Source of the DNA: Cymodocea nodosa
Taxonomy: Eukaryota > Streptophyta > Magnoliopsida > Alismatales > Cymodoceaceae
Direction of reading: 5' to 3'
NCBI GenBank assembly: GCA_036874045.1
Contig: CM072343.1
Span: forward strand, 5,166,001 to 5,230,000
Length of the DNA: 64,000 nt
Below the pieces are notes generated by a model, which was given only the letters and a program-made list of their open reading frames with translations, did no database searches and was not told the origin of the DNA. Each line of letters opens with the position of its first letter. Position 1 is the stretch's first letter. The position numbers and the translations under genes were made by a program. This document shows, in pieces, positions 1 to 9,969 of this stretch.

Positions 1-492
1 CCCTACACATCAAACGAAAAATCTTTTCAATGATCAAAAACACCTCTTCAAGGAAAATCTCTTAGGTGGAAGAAAATTCAGTGAAGCATAAAAAGGTAAG
101 ATATATGTCACTGGAGATTTAAAGTATCAGAAGAAAGAAAATTCGGTGAAGCATAAAAAGACAAGATATTCGTCACTGAAGAATTACTGAAGAAGAAAGA
201 GAAGAAGAAGAAGAAGAAAGATCTCAAACAGGAAGAAATGTTTTAAATTCCGTAAATTAGTTTTCTTTGTTTGTAGTTATGAAATTGTTTAGATGATACA
301 TGGTATCGAGATATAATTGCATCTACAATTTTTGAGGAGAATTGAATTGTATATTGTAATTGAAAGCTTGAATAAAAATGATTTTATGAAAACAATTTCT
401 TGACTTGTTTTTGAGTTTTAAAGTTTCAATTATATTCGAAAATATTGAAAAACACAATTCACCCCCCTCTTGTGTAGCCATACGATCCTACA
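1..492 (+). repeat. Family-A copia LTR, 3' portion
   Basis: This is the right-hand part of a family-A LTR, cut by the window edge. It matches the R/U5 half of the complete copies at 54023-55700 and 57634-59310, including the AATAAA signal near 370 and the terminal block CACCCCCCTCTTG followed by GATCCTACA. It stops at the canonical CA end, and the next bases belong to a minus-strand env-like relic. Whether it is a solo LTR or the 3' LTR of a longer element cannot be decided from this window. Confidence 0.9.
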
Positions 493-2370
493 AATACATT
501 TAGTCTTTCTTCCTAAGTTCATCTACTTCCTTTTGAAGCTTCTCTAGTTGTCGCTCTAATTGATTTATACGTTCTACAACTCTTGTAAAGTCTCTAGAAG
601 GTCTAGCAATAGAAGCAGCAGTAGCATTATAATTTCTATATTCCTTCATTGAAATGGCTTTGGATCTTATCCTCTTAGATGTCTATTTTGTGAAGTCAAT
701 TCCTTCCACCATCAGTAGTGGAATTAAATCTCCATAAAATAAATTTTTCTTTACTGATTTGAGCTTGGAGATGAATATTTTAAACCAATTCACTTGTATT
801 CTGTTAACAACTGCATATATGGCCTACTTGACAAATTGACTCAGGTCAATGTCATGGCCTTGTCTTTGATAAATAATCTTCACCAGTATAGTTGCCACCA
901 TGTGTGCCTTTCCATCTAAGTACTTCATTTTGTTAAGTATTGGCACACAAGAGTCACTATCTATGCACTGCTTAATTTCTTGTTCAGTTCATTCTACTAT
1001 AGTTGTTTCTTCCAGAATTTCAATTTCTTCATTTTTCAATCCAAAAATGTTGTGGAGAAGCTCAGTTGTTATCTGAATATTAACTTCTACCACGTTTGCA
1101 ATTAAATTTCCTTCTTCCTCTCTTAAATTTGCATAAAAATAGGGTACTAAATTTTCATAAACTACATGCCCTTTTTACTTTGGAATAAATTCCAGTAGGC
1201 CCTAGAATTCAAATAATTCTTTAATCTCCTCCATTCTAGTCCAATCTACTGGCCTACTATAAATGATATCATACCTCTTTATTTCTTGATATTTGCTGTA
1301 TGCTTCCTAACTCCAAAAGTGAACTTCATTTAGAATAGTTTCCTCTGTTGGGTCAAGAATTTGGATTTGTTGCTCTAGAAGGGTTTGTTCTTCAAGTTGA
1401 ATTTCTTCTTCAAGTTGTTGAGCTTGTTGTTATACTTGTTGAAAATAATCTAGAGATTCCTATCTTTCAATTCTACATTGTGGTGGAGAGCCTGTAGAAT
1501 TTTCCACATTTTTATCTTGTATTCTCTCTATAAGTTGCTAAAGAGTTTCATTCTCTTTAAAGGAATCTATTGAATTCTTTTCTTCCTATTCAACTTCCTG
1601 CTTAGCTTCTTCTCTTTCTTCTTCCTCCTCACTACCAATCTACATTGTTACTGTTCTTTTTGATTTTGTGGTAGATTGGGATGGAGTCTCAGGCACAATA
1701 TATTCTACCCTAACTTCTTTTTCCAATTCTTTAGGCTGTAGATCTTCATTAGCCCATTTTTCTTCTCCTCTTTGCTCTTGTTGTTGATCTACTTCTTCTT
1801 CTGATAGAAAATTTACAAAAATGGGCTCTTTATGCCCTATTATATATATTATAGGCTCAGATTTAATTTCTTCTTGAACCTTAGGCACTTTTTCTTTTCT
1901 TTTTCTTCTTCTTAACAATTGTGCCTAATCTTCTTCTTCTTCTTCTTCTAACACTAAGTCAATAAAAATGGGCTCTTTAAGCCCTTGAGCCATAGGTACT
2001 AGCTCTTCCTATTTCACCTTCTCTATAGTTGGTCTCGAAGGACCAGCCTTAGTTTCTCTTATAATAGGTATGGTAGTGGCTTCTTAATGTTGTTCAACTT
2101 TAACTTTGTATTGGACCTTCAACTTTTCTACAGCCCTTCTTTTGTAAAGTGCATCAAACACTAGATGTGCTTTAGCTACTACCAAATCTTCTGGTTCTCC
2201 TTGGCTTGTCCCAACTCAAACCAATTCTTCAAACTCTCTTAACTCTTCTTCAATAGATGGCCCCATAACTACTGCCCTTTCTAGTGGTTTAGGTGGTAGA
2301 ATTAAAGGTCCTACTAGTTCTACTACTACAGTTGGCATTTCAACTTGCTCTCTTAGTTAGTTGTTGTTGA
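493..2370 (-). pseudogene. Env-position gene relic with plant-transposon-protein-like domain
   Basis: This degraded minus-strand coding region is related to the frames at 5083-7175. Around 1021-1250 it encodes a segment starting near EIKELFEFQGL that parallels EIRDLFEFQGL at 5083-5703. Around 500-660 it encodes a heptad-rich coiled coil (RVVERINQLERQLEKLQKEV) near the C-terminal end. A 92-codon charged stretch lies at 1640-1918. The domain resembles the family named putative plant transposon protein (PF20167), often found in env-like frames of plant retroelements; that assignment is from memory of the family, not a search. The region is broken many times and lies opposite in strand to the LTR pieces on both sides. 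Confidence 0.55.
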
Positions 2371-2802
2371 GCATGTTTGGAAATCTCATTAAGTAAGAGT
2401 TTTAGTCATATAGAGATCACGTGAGAACTTGTTAAGTTAGAAGCTTAAAGGTTAAAATAGGTCACGTGAGAACTCGTTAAGTTAGTGAGTAAAAGTTTAG
2501 ACAACTCATTAAGTTAGTGTTATATATGTGGTGAAATTATAAGTTACGAATGTTATATTGTATCATGTGAGGTGCACATGTTTAACTCATTAAGTTAACA
2601 TAACTAAATGCGTTGAGTTGCTATATTGAATACTAAGGCAGCGTGTTAGGTTAGCGTTATAAACTTAAGTTGTTATTTTTGCACGTGGTAAAATTCTTAT
2701 TATAAAAACATTTGTTTATTACTAGTTCGTTGAGTTATCGTAACACCACAGAGATAGTTCATTGAGTTAGCGTAACACTACGGAGTTAGTTCGTTGAGTT
2801 AG
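2371..2802 (+). repeat. Outer family-A LTR, left piece
   Basis: This is U3 sequence of a family-A LTR with repeated CGTTAAGTTA-type motifs and CACGTG boxes. It continues after the nested element A1 at 13602, and the two pieces together read through as one LTR. The first ~270 bp of a normal family-A LTR are not seen; the piece begins beside the env-like relic. Confidence 0.85.
2798..2802. repeat. Target site duplication of A1, left copy (GTTAG)
   Basis: GTTAG lies directly left of the A1 LTR and recurs directly right of the other A1 LTR at 13602-13606. Five base pairs is the usual size for copia integrases. Confidence 0.9.
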
Positions 2803-4383
2803 TGTAGGATCGTATGGCTACACAAGAGGGGGGTGAATTGTGTATTTTTAATATTTTTTGAAATATAATTGAAACTTTAAAACTCAAAAACAAGTCGAGA
2901 CATTGTTTTCATAAAATCATTTTTATTCAAGGTTTCAATTACAATATACAATTCAATTCTCATCAGAAATTGTAGATGCAATTATAACTCGATACCATAT
3001 ATCATCTAAACAATTTCATAACTACAAATAGAGAAAACTAATTTGCAGAATTTAAAACTTTTCTCCCTATTTGAGATCTTTCTTCTTCTTCTTTTTCTTC
3101 TTCAGCAATTCTTTATTGACGAATATCTTGTCTTTTCATGCTTCACCGAATTTGCTTTCTTTTGATACTTCAAATCTTCAGTGACGAAAATCTTACCTTT
3201 TTATGCTTCACTGAACTTTCTTCCACTTGAGAGATTTTTCCCGAAGAGGTGTTTTTGATCCCTGAAAAAGATTTTTCTTTTGGTGTGTAGGGATGGTTTG
3301 ATCCTTGAAAAGATTTTTCGTTTTGTGTGCAAGGATAAATTGATCAACGAGAATTCTATGCCTTTTATATTGTATCTTCATTTCATGCATATCCTTCACG
3401 TTTAACAACTACTAGTTTTCCACTTCTCCACGTCTTTTCTTTTTCCTTCATCGAAACACACACGTTCTAACCCACGTTTATATTTCGAATTTTCTTTAAT
3501 CATCAGTCCTAGATCTCTGAAAAATTTCCTGCAAAATAAACTTTCTCGTCCAAAAGTTTTTCATCAGTGTAATAAGAAGTCGTTACTTTAATGTTAACTA
3601 AATGAGTAACACAAGTATATATATAACTTAACGTTTCTAACTTAACGAGTTCACCATGTGCCATTTCACGTGACAAGTACTGTAGCTAACTCAACAAACT
3701 AAGTCCGTGGTGTTATGCTATCTCCACGAACCATCTCCGTTGTGTTATGATAACTCAATGAACCAGTAATAAACAAATGTTTTTGTAATAAGAATTTTAC
3801 CACGTGCAAAAATAACAACTTAAGTTTATATCGCTAACCTAACGCGTTGCCTTAGTGTTCAATATAGCAACTCAACACGTTTAGTTATGTTAACTTAACG
3901 AGTTAAACATGTGCACCTCATGTGATACAATACAACATTCGTAACTTATAATTTCACCACGTGTATAACACTAACTTAACGAGTCTGTCTCTTCTTTTAC
4001 TCACTAATTTAACGAGTTATCACGTGACCTATTTTAACCTTTAAGCCTCTAACTTAACAAGTTCTCACATGACCTCTATACAAACAAAACTCTAACTTAA
4101 CGAGTTGTTTAAACGTGCACTGTTCATGATACGGAAGATATAACATTAAAACATATCATGCTTTTCAATAAAAACACATGTTAACTTAACGTTTAGCTAA
4201 ATGAGAAATTAATGCAACGAAATGACTAGTTATTAACTTCAGATCCAATATAGACAAGTATTTATATCAGTAATCTTTTTCTGTATTAATTGATGATTTT
4301 AATTTCTTTTCACAAGCAATAGTAATTGAGCAAATATGGTTATTTTCATTCAGCACACATCATCAAAACAAAAATACTCAACA
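2803..4383 (-). repeat. A1 3' LTR (family A)
   Basis: A complete 1581-bp family-A LTR that reads TGTTGAGTAT...GATCCTACA on the minus strand. A polypurine tract (GGGGGAGAT) abuts its outer side at 4384-4397, which marks it as the 3' LTR. The U3 half carries the CGTTAAGTTA/CACGTG motif array and the U5 end carries CACCCCCCTCTTG. Confidence 0.93.
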
Positions 4384-5082
4384 ATCTCCCCCTTTTTGAT
4401 GATGACAAAACCATATTAAATCAATTATGAAATATGTTTAACTCAACAAAGCACCTTCGTTGGGTTAACTTTTAATTCAACAAACTTGTTTGTTGACTTA
4501 AGTTCACTTAAGCTTATTTCTATTGTTTGTGTAAATTTTACCTCTCAGAACTAAAACTCTCAGATGTCAATAATTATATAAGTATCAGTTTTCTAATTAT
4601 CATCTGTCAGATTACAATAACCATTTAAATAGCATCTCTTTTTATAATATATATATATGCAATTAAGATCATAATCATCTTTTTATAATATTTCTCCCCC
4701 TTTTTGTCATTAATCAAAAAGATAATTACAGAGAATATATATATACATATAAGAGATATAATTACAACAACTCTTTCTGTAAACAAGAATAATAATTGAA
4801 GACATTTACAGAAAAATGTATTGTTCAATCAAATCAAACAAGTAATACAAACATTACATTTTGCATTCAAAAACAAACAAAAACAGTTATCAACCCCTCC
4901 TAAGTATATCACTTATAGCATTACATATTTTATCTCCTAGATGCCTAATATCATTTCTGATGTCGTTAAGCACTACATCTAAGTCAGGAGGTAGCTGGGT
5001 TTGCTGTTCTACTTGAACTGAATAACTTTGTTGTTGTTGTATATGGTCTGTATTAGGTTGTTGTTGTTGTTGTCATTGAGGT
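4384..5082 (-). other. A1 3' non-coding region with polypurine tracts
   Basis: Between the extra frames and the 3' LTR. It contains the LTR-proximal polypurine tract at 4384-4397 and a second one near 4693-4704, plus a CAA-repeat stretch near 5030-5075 on the minus strand. No gene is supported; a 67-codon frame at 4625-4828 is AT-rich low complexity. Confidence 0.75.
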
Positions 5083-5703
5083 TTATGCATGGCCTGGAAT
5101 TTTTTGCAAATCTTTGACACTAAATGCTCTCATGCCTTTAGTTTCAGAGGGCCAGTCAAATAAAGTCAATTGGCTTGCAAGGATTCTACATACAACATCA
5201 CCATAAAATAACTTTGAACTCATATGCTGTAGTTGAGACATAAAAACATCAAACCAATTTATTTGAATTCTATTCAATAGGCCATAAGTTGCATATAAAC
5301 AGCTTCTGTTGACTTCCAAATTGTGTCCAACTCTCTGAAATAAATTTGCATGCAATATATTTGCAATAAATTTTGCCTCTGCATTCAGATTTTTCATTAA
5401 TCTCATTTCAGAATATACATCTGGAATTTTTGATAAAGACTGAATGTTCCATTCCAATTGTCTTATTATGTCAAATCTGTTCGTAACAATAACACCTTCA
5501 TTCTTTAATCCTAAAACTTCAAAAATTAACTCAGGAGACAATATAAACTCCTGTTCATTTATTTGAGTTTTCAGAAAATTTCCATTCTTGTCCAGATTGC
5601 TATAAAAAGCTATAATAAGCTTTGTGTATTGCTTCCATTTCGTTCCTATTGGCAAGAATTTAATGAGGCCTTGAAACTCAAACAGATCTCTTATTTCCAT
5701 CAA
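5083..5703 (-). CDS. A1 extra frame in env position: plant-transposon-protein-like domain (fossil)
   Basis: A 206-codon reading frame on the same strand as A1 gag and pol, between RNase H and the 3' LTR. The first half reads EIRDLFEFQGLIKF, then LIIAFYSNLDKNGNFL and FEVLGLKNEGVIV, an arrangement like the domain called putative plant transposon protein (PF20167). The second half has RIQINWFDVFMSQL. This position is where some Sireviruses and Athila elements carry an env-like gene. I see no transmembrane helix or signal peptide in this piece. A related relic lies at 493-2370. The family call is from motif memory and would need a profile search. Confidence 0.6.
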   Translation of the reverse strand: MMEIRDLFEFQGLIKFLPIGTKWKQYTKLIIAFYSNLDKNGNFLKTQINEQEFILSPELIFEVLGLKNEGVIVTNRFDIIRQLEWNIQSLSKIPDVYSEMRLMKNLNAEAKFIANILHANLFQRVGHNLEVNRSCLYATYGLLNRIQINWFDVFMSQLQHMSSKLFYGDVVCRILASQLTLFDWPSETKGMRAFSVKDLQKIPGHA

Positions 5704-5858
5704 ATTTCTGAATTTTATTGGACGAGCATGCAGAATCTGACATGTAATCAGATTATTGTATTTCTGTAATGCTTCTTAAGATCTAAAATGAATTGCATTA
5801 CCTTGAATTTTTAATATTGTACACAAAGAAGGTGATACCAGAAGCCGTGATTCAGAGT

Positions 5859-6545
5859 TTAATTCATCTTCAGGAACTTCTTCTTCAAAATGAATGTCAT
5901 GTTGTTCCTCTTCCAAATATTATCTTGAAGCTGCTCAGGTAAGCTTGATTCTTCAACTTCAATAGTGTTAGGAACATTGTCAATATGCTTAACATTCATC
6001 TGTTCAATCTCTATAGAATGTTCAGAGTACAATTTTTCCACAAATTCTACAGCCGGTGTATCTGTCTGTAATTGTTTATTTTGTTCAATAGATAATTCCA
6101 TTGATTCATGCTGTGAATTCTCAGACTCTGCTTCTATAGATTCTGTAGAAAGCTGGTTAACTTTTAGCTCTTCTAGAGTCTTAACAATTTCAATATCTGC
6201 TACTCTAGACAATTTAGCCTTTGAACTAGTTACTGCCTCAACATTGTCAATTATATCTGCAATAACTTGTTCAATGTCAGGTGCCTGATGCTCTGATTTG
6301 TCAATTTCTACATCATTAGGACTTGTACTAATAGAAAAACTTGAGGTCATATTTGACTTGGATTTCTTCTCAAGTTTTCTAGCAAGGGAAAATAAAGTCT
6401 CATTATCTTCATCAGTTTCAGTGTGTTCGGAACTGATGAGTTTATCAGATGCACAATAAGGTACAATGTCTAGACATACATTGTCCTTTGGAAATAAATT
6501 TTCATTTGATTTTCCTTTTTCAATAGACTTTGTTTCCTTAGACAT
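5859..6545 (-). CDS. A1 extra frame in env position: acidic Ser/Glu-rich piece (fossil)
   Basis: A 228-codon frame upstream (in reading direction) of 5083-5703. It is strongly acidic and Ser/Glu-rich with no recognisable fold, for example DIVPYCASDKLISSEHTETD near the start, and looks like a disordered linker. It lies on the same strand and in the same interval as its neighbours. It may belong to the same ancestral gene as the flanking frames, but I do not join them. Confidence 0.5.
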   Translation of the reverse strand: MSKETKSIEKGKSNENLFPKDNVCLDIVPYCASDKLISSEHTETDEDNETLFSLARKLEKKSKSNMTSSFSISTSPNDVEIDKSEHQAPDIEQVIADIIDNVEAVTSSKAKLSRVADIEIVKTLEELKVNQLSTESIEAESENSQHESMELSIEQNKQLQTDTPAVEFVEKLYSEHSIEIEQMNVKHIDNVPNTIEVEESSLPEQLQDNIWKRNNMTFILKKKFLKMN

Positions 6546-6578
6546 AATTTTTCTTACTTTCCTTCTTCTATAACATTT

Positions 6579-7175
6579 TTATTTCTCCTTTTCAAGTATT
6601 GCTGTTTTCTTTTCAAATTGCTCCATAAAAGTTTTCTGCTTTAATTCTTCTAAGGCACTTTCTATTGCAACGGCCTTTCGAAGACTGTCAACTTTTGTTT
6701 TGTCTACAGCAATATCTGATTCTACTTGTTTTGAATATAAAGGAGTAGGGATAGCTGATTCATGCTCTTCGTCAAATGCATGTAGTCTTGTACCATTTAT
6801 TGGAGTTTGAGGAGTTCTATTTGATGAACCTACACCTTTTTCCAAATATTTTGCATACTGTTCCAAAAATGCAATCTCAGCACATTTCATTCTGTATTCT
6901 CTATCAAATTTACTACGAATACCCATGTATGTAATATTTGCATCAGTATGTTGAAGTTCTTGTCTAACTTCATCTAATATTCTCTGAGGAAAGAAGTAAT
7001 CTCTATAAAGTTCTGCTAACCTTTTGTCCACTCGAAATATTTTCTTGAACCAAGTACGTGGAACTTCATCATTCTCTATTTCTTTTCCTTTTGCATCTCT
7101 TCTGCTTTCGCCTTTCCCTCTGCCATGACCTTTGTAGAACTTGGAGACCATCGTCGCAGGTTGTAACAGCAACAA
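6579..7175 (-). CDS. A1 extra frame in env position: basic N-terminal piece (fossil)
   Basis: A 198-codon frame. Translation more likely begins at the internal Met at 7151 (MVSKFYKGHGRGKG), because a TATA-like box and a leader-like stretch lie just upstream. The N-terminus is Lys/Arg/Gly-rich (KGHGRGKGESRRDAKGK), followed by WFKKIFRVDKRLAELYRDYF and a helical, charged C-terminal half. I do not recognise a family for this piece. Its strand, position and spacing place it at the 5' end of the extra coding block carried by A1. Confidence 0.5.
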   Translation of the reverse strand: MLLLQPATMVSKFYKGHGRGKGESRRDAKGKEIENDEVPRTWFKKIFRVDKRLAELYRDYFFPQRILDEVRQELQHTDANITYMGIRSKFDREYRMKCAEIAFLEQYAKYLEKGVGSSNRTPQTPINGTRLHAFDEEHESAIPTPLYSKQVESDIAVDKTKVDSLRKAVAIESALEELKQKTFMEQFEKKTAILEKEK

Positions 7176-7241
7176 GCGGGAAAGATTTTCTTGACAAAGT
7201 TTACAAATAACCTAAGTCCACGTGTAATAAGTGTTTAAATA
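7149..7241 (-). promoter_or_regulatory. Possible internal promoter in front of the extra A1 frames
   Basis: On the minus strand TATTTAAA lies at 7234-7241, about 83 bases before the Met codon at 7151, with a CACGTG box close by near 7219-7224. The stretch between is less AT-rich than its surroundings, as plant leaders often are. This is inference from motif spacing only. Confidence 0.3.
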
Positions 7242-8731
7242 GGGTTTTTAGGCGTATAACTCAACGTGAAGAGAAGTCGGGTTTAGAAATTAAATAAATA
7301 TTGAATAAAGTTTATTCAATCAAGGTACCCGAAATATTCAAGTATAACTCGTTGAGTTAACTAACCTAACAAGTAAAACGCTGTCTAAAGGCAGTTTTAC
7401 ACGTTACCTTATCTAACATAACGTCTAGTTAGTACACAACAATTTTCGAATGCTTCCAACTGAAACGTTCTGAAAACAACACACATGCTAAACTTAGCAT
7501 TATCTTGAGAACATTGTAAACTATTTGAACATTTTGTCTTTTGAATCTAGAATAGTTTGTTTGTCTTTTTAAATTATTTCATCAAGATTTTAAGAGGACA
7601 TTAATTTAGATTAACTAAGATTTGTATTCTAAATTATATTAATCTGTTTTCGACATTGTTAATCCTCCCCCTACAAATATACTTCAAATATATTCAATCA
7701 AAATACAAAATATACTTGTAGTGACAATAGATGTTAAGTATAACTATACTTTTACATTTTCTTTTCAGAGACTTCCGTTATCCTGACGTCATAAAAAATG
7801 ATTTCCAGAATCAATTCCTATTGTATATGAATCAGAACACAACTTTGAACTCAATTCGATTAATTCAAGGAGAATAAAAGAATGTATCTCAAATAAACGT
7901 TTTCAAAAGTACTAATGTTGATTCAATAAATCAGTAGTCATATTGGTATAAACTATATGCGGTTCAAAGATATCTGTAATTAATGAAACAACTTTTTCTT
8001 TTCAAAACAGTAAATATTGATAATTTTCTTTAAAAGTTAGTTTGAAAAGCTTGAATCATACAAGAGCTTTCTAATGTACCCGTGTAATGAGCTTTCAGTC
8101 AACAATCCCAGATCTGATCAGGACCTTAGGTTGCCAGATTTAAAGAATCCTTTTTCAGGACAACAATCCTTACATACCTATCTGCTCAAGTACAAAAGGC
8201 TCGTGATCAAACTAATCAATAAACTCTCAAAGATTTTTACTTTGTAAGCACTTTTCATTTTAAGCACAGTATATATGTATTCCATTAATACAGATGCAAT
8301 AAAACACAAATCTCATACAATTTTTACTTCTATGATTGTACTGAGAATATGAATCAATTTCAATAAGCTTATACTTTTTATTAACATTTTAAGATGAGTT
8401 ACATATAACTTATTCTACAAGTTTAATCAATTAAGTCAAATTTATGCATGATCATATGCATTTTCCTTGATTCAAAGAAAACATTTAATCAAAATTTTAG
8501 AATGTCAGAAGTATTTAATGTTTTTCATTTACACTTCTACTTAAAATCGTAAAAACTATTAAAATTGATAAACTACTTAAAATCAATAAGATACTACTAT
8601 GATTTTATAATAAATATATAGTATCTTAAGCAGTTAGATATTACTATAGATATTTATAATAAGTATATAATATCTATGAGGTGAACAACATCATCAATAA
8701 TATTTATCCTTTTATGTGGAGTTTAAGCATT
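7242..8731 (-). other. A1 long non-coding region, shared with an Athila interior
   Basis: There is no supportable gene. About 7640-8510 aligns by eye, in the same orientation and order, with 53180-54010 inside the Athila-type interior of D3; both contain CAACAATCC...GATCAGGA, GGTTGCCAGATTTAAAGA and CTCAAGTACAAAAGGCTCGT. A polypurine-type CCTCCCCCTAC lies near 7664. The stretch 7340-7440 has LTR-like CGTTGAGTTA motifs. Confidence 0.7.
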
Positions 8732-9550
8732 TTACACATCACATAGCCTACAAATACCTAAATTTAATCTAATGTTGCATAATGTATTTTCGTCTAGAGG
8801 TTTTGTAAATATATCAGCTAATTGATTTTTACTAGACACAAATTCTAATTTAATTTTTCCTTTAATTACGTTATCTCTTAGAAAATGATGTCTAACCTCT
8901 ATTTGCTTTGCTCTTGAATGTAATACAGGATTTTTGGAAAGATTTATTGCAGAACTACTGTCACAATAAATCTCAGTTGTATCATAAGATAATCCAAAAT
9001 CTTCTAAAGTTTGCCTTATCCACAGAATCTGAGTGCAACACAGTGTAGCAGCAACATATTCAACTTCTGTAGTAGAAAGTGCTACACAGTTTTGCTTTTT
9101 ACTAAACCATGACACTAAATTATTTCCCAATAATTGACATATGCCACTGGTACTCTTTCTATCAGATTTAGATCCTGCATAATCAGCATCAGTATATCCT
9201 ATAAGATCTATTGAAATATCCTTAGAATAATACAGTCCGAAATTTTTAGTTCCTTGTATATATCTAAATATTCTTTTAACTGCAATTAAGTGTGATTCTT
9301 TAGGATTAGATTGAAATCTAGTACAAACACACACAACAAACATAATATCAGGTCTACTAGCAGTCAAATAAAGTAAAGAACCAATCATACTTCTGTATTT
9401 TCTTTGATTTATAGATTTTCCTATGTCATCAATATCTAACTTTAAAGTAGTACTCATAGGAGTTCCTCGAATCCTTGTATCATTAAAATTAAATTTCTTA
9501 AGCATTTCATCTGCATATTTTTCCTGATTTAAAAATATACCTTTATCCAT
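8732..9550 (-). CDS. A1 pol piece: end of RT and RNase H (fossil)
   Basis: A 272-codon frame that begins in the RT C-terminal region (GIFLNQEKYADEMLKKF) and covers the copia RNase H: SMIGSLLYLTASRPDI, GYTDADYAGSKSDRKSTSG, SWFSKKQNCVALSTTEVEY, ILWIRQTLEDFG, IYCDSSSAINLSKNP, HIEVRHHFLRD-like, and QLADIFTKPL near the end. These are standard motifs of copia RNase H. It is part of a broken pol. Confidence 0.9.
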   Translation of the reverse strand: MDKGIFLNQEKYADEMLKKFNFNDTRIRGTPMSTTLKLDIDDIGKSINQRKYRSMIGSLLYLTASRPDIMFVVCVCTRFQSNPKESHLIAVKRIFRYIQGTKNFGLYYSKDISIDLIGYTDADYAGSKSDRKSTSGICQLLGNNLVSWFSKKQNCVALSTTEVEYVAATLCCTQILWIRQTLEDFGLSYDTTEIYCDSSSAINLSKNPVLHSRAKQIEVRHHFLRDNVIKGKIKLEFVSSKNQLADIFTKPLDENTLCNIRLNLGICRLCDV

Positions 9551-9755
9551 TTATGACACTCAGCAAATTAAAACCTAGGTTTTCTACAAATAGTACATTC
9601 GAAATAACACAAGTAGGAGTTATTTGAACATTGCCCATACCTATGATTTTATCTTTGCTTTTGTTTCCAAATGTTACACTTCCTTTCATGGTATTTGTAA
9701 AATTTTGTAATAGACTTTTTTGTCTGGTCATGTGACTTGATGCTCCACTGTCCAA
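9543..9755 (-). CDS. A1 protease piece (fossil)
   Basis: A 70-codon frame starting with the copia aspartic protease motif DSGASSHMT, followed by VTFGNKSKDKIIGMGN and NLGFNLLSV. The same segment is longer in A2 at 17982-18670. It is part of a broken pol. Confidence 0.85.
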   Translation of the reverse strand: MDSGASSHMTRQKSLLQNFTNTMKGSVTFGNKSKDKIIGMGNVQITPTCVISNVLFVENLGFNLLSVING

Positions 9756-9969
9756 GATCTATTTTGATGTTGTTTCCTCCTGCAACACAAATTAAGAAAA
9801 ACTTTTTCTTGGTACCCAATGTTGTTGTTGAGGACCAAGTTCATTAAACGCATATTTCTTCTTTTTGTTTAAAAATAGTTTAACATTATCATTTATATTC
9901 TTATTAGTTGTAAGTACTATTAATTTATCATTAGCTTCATACTCACATATAGCATTATTGCTTTTGCAA

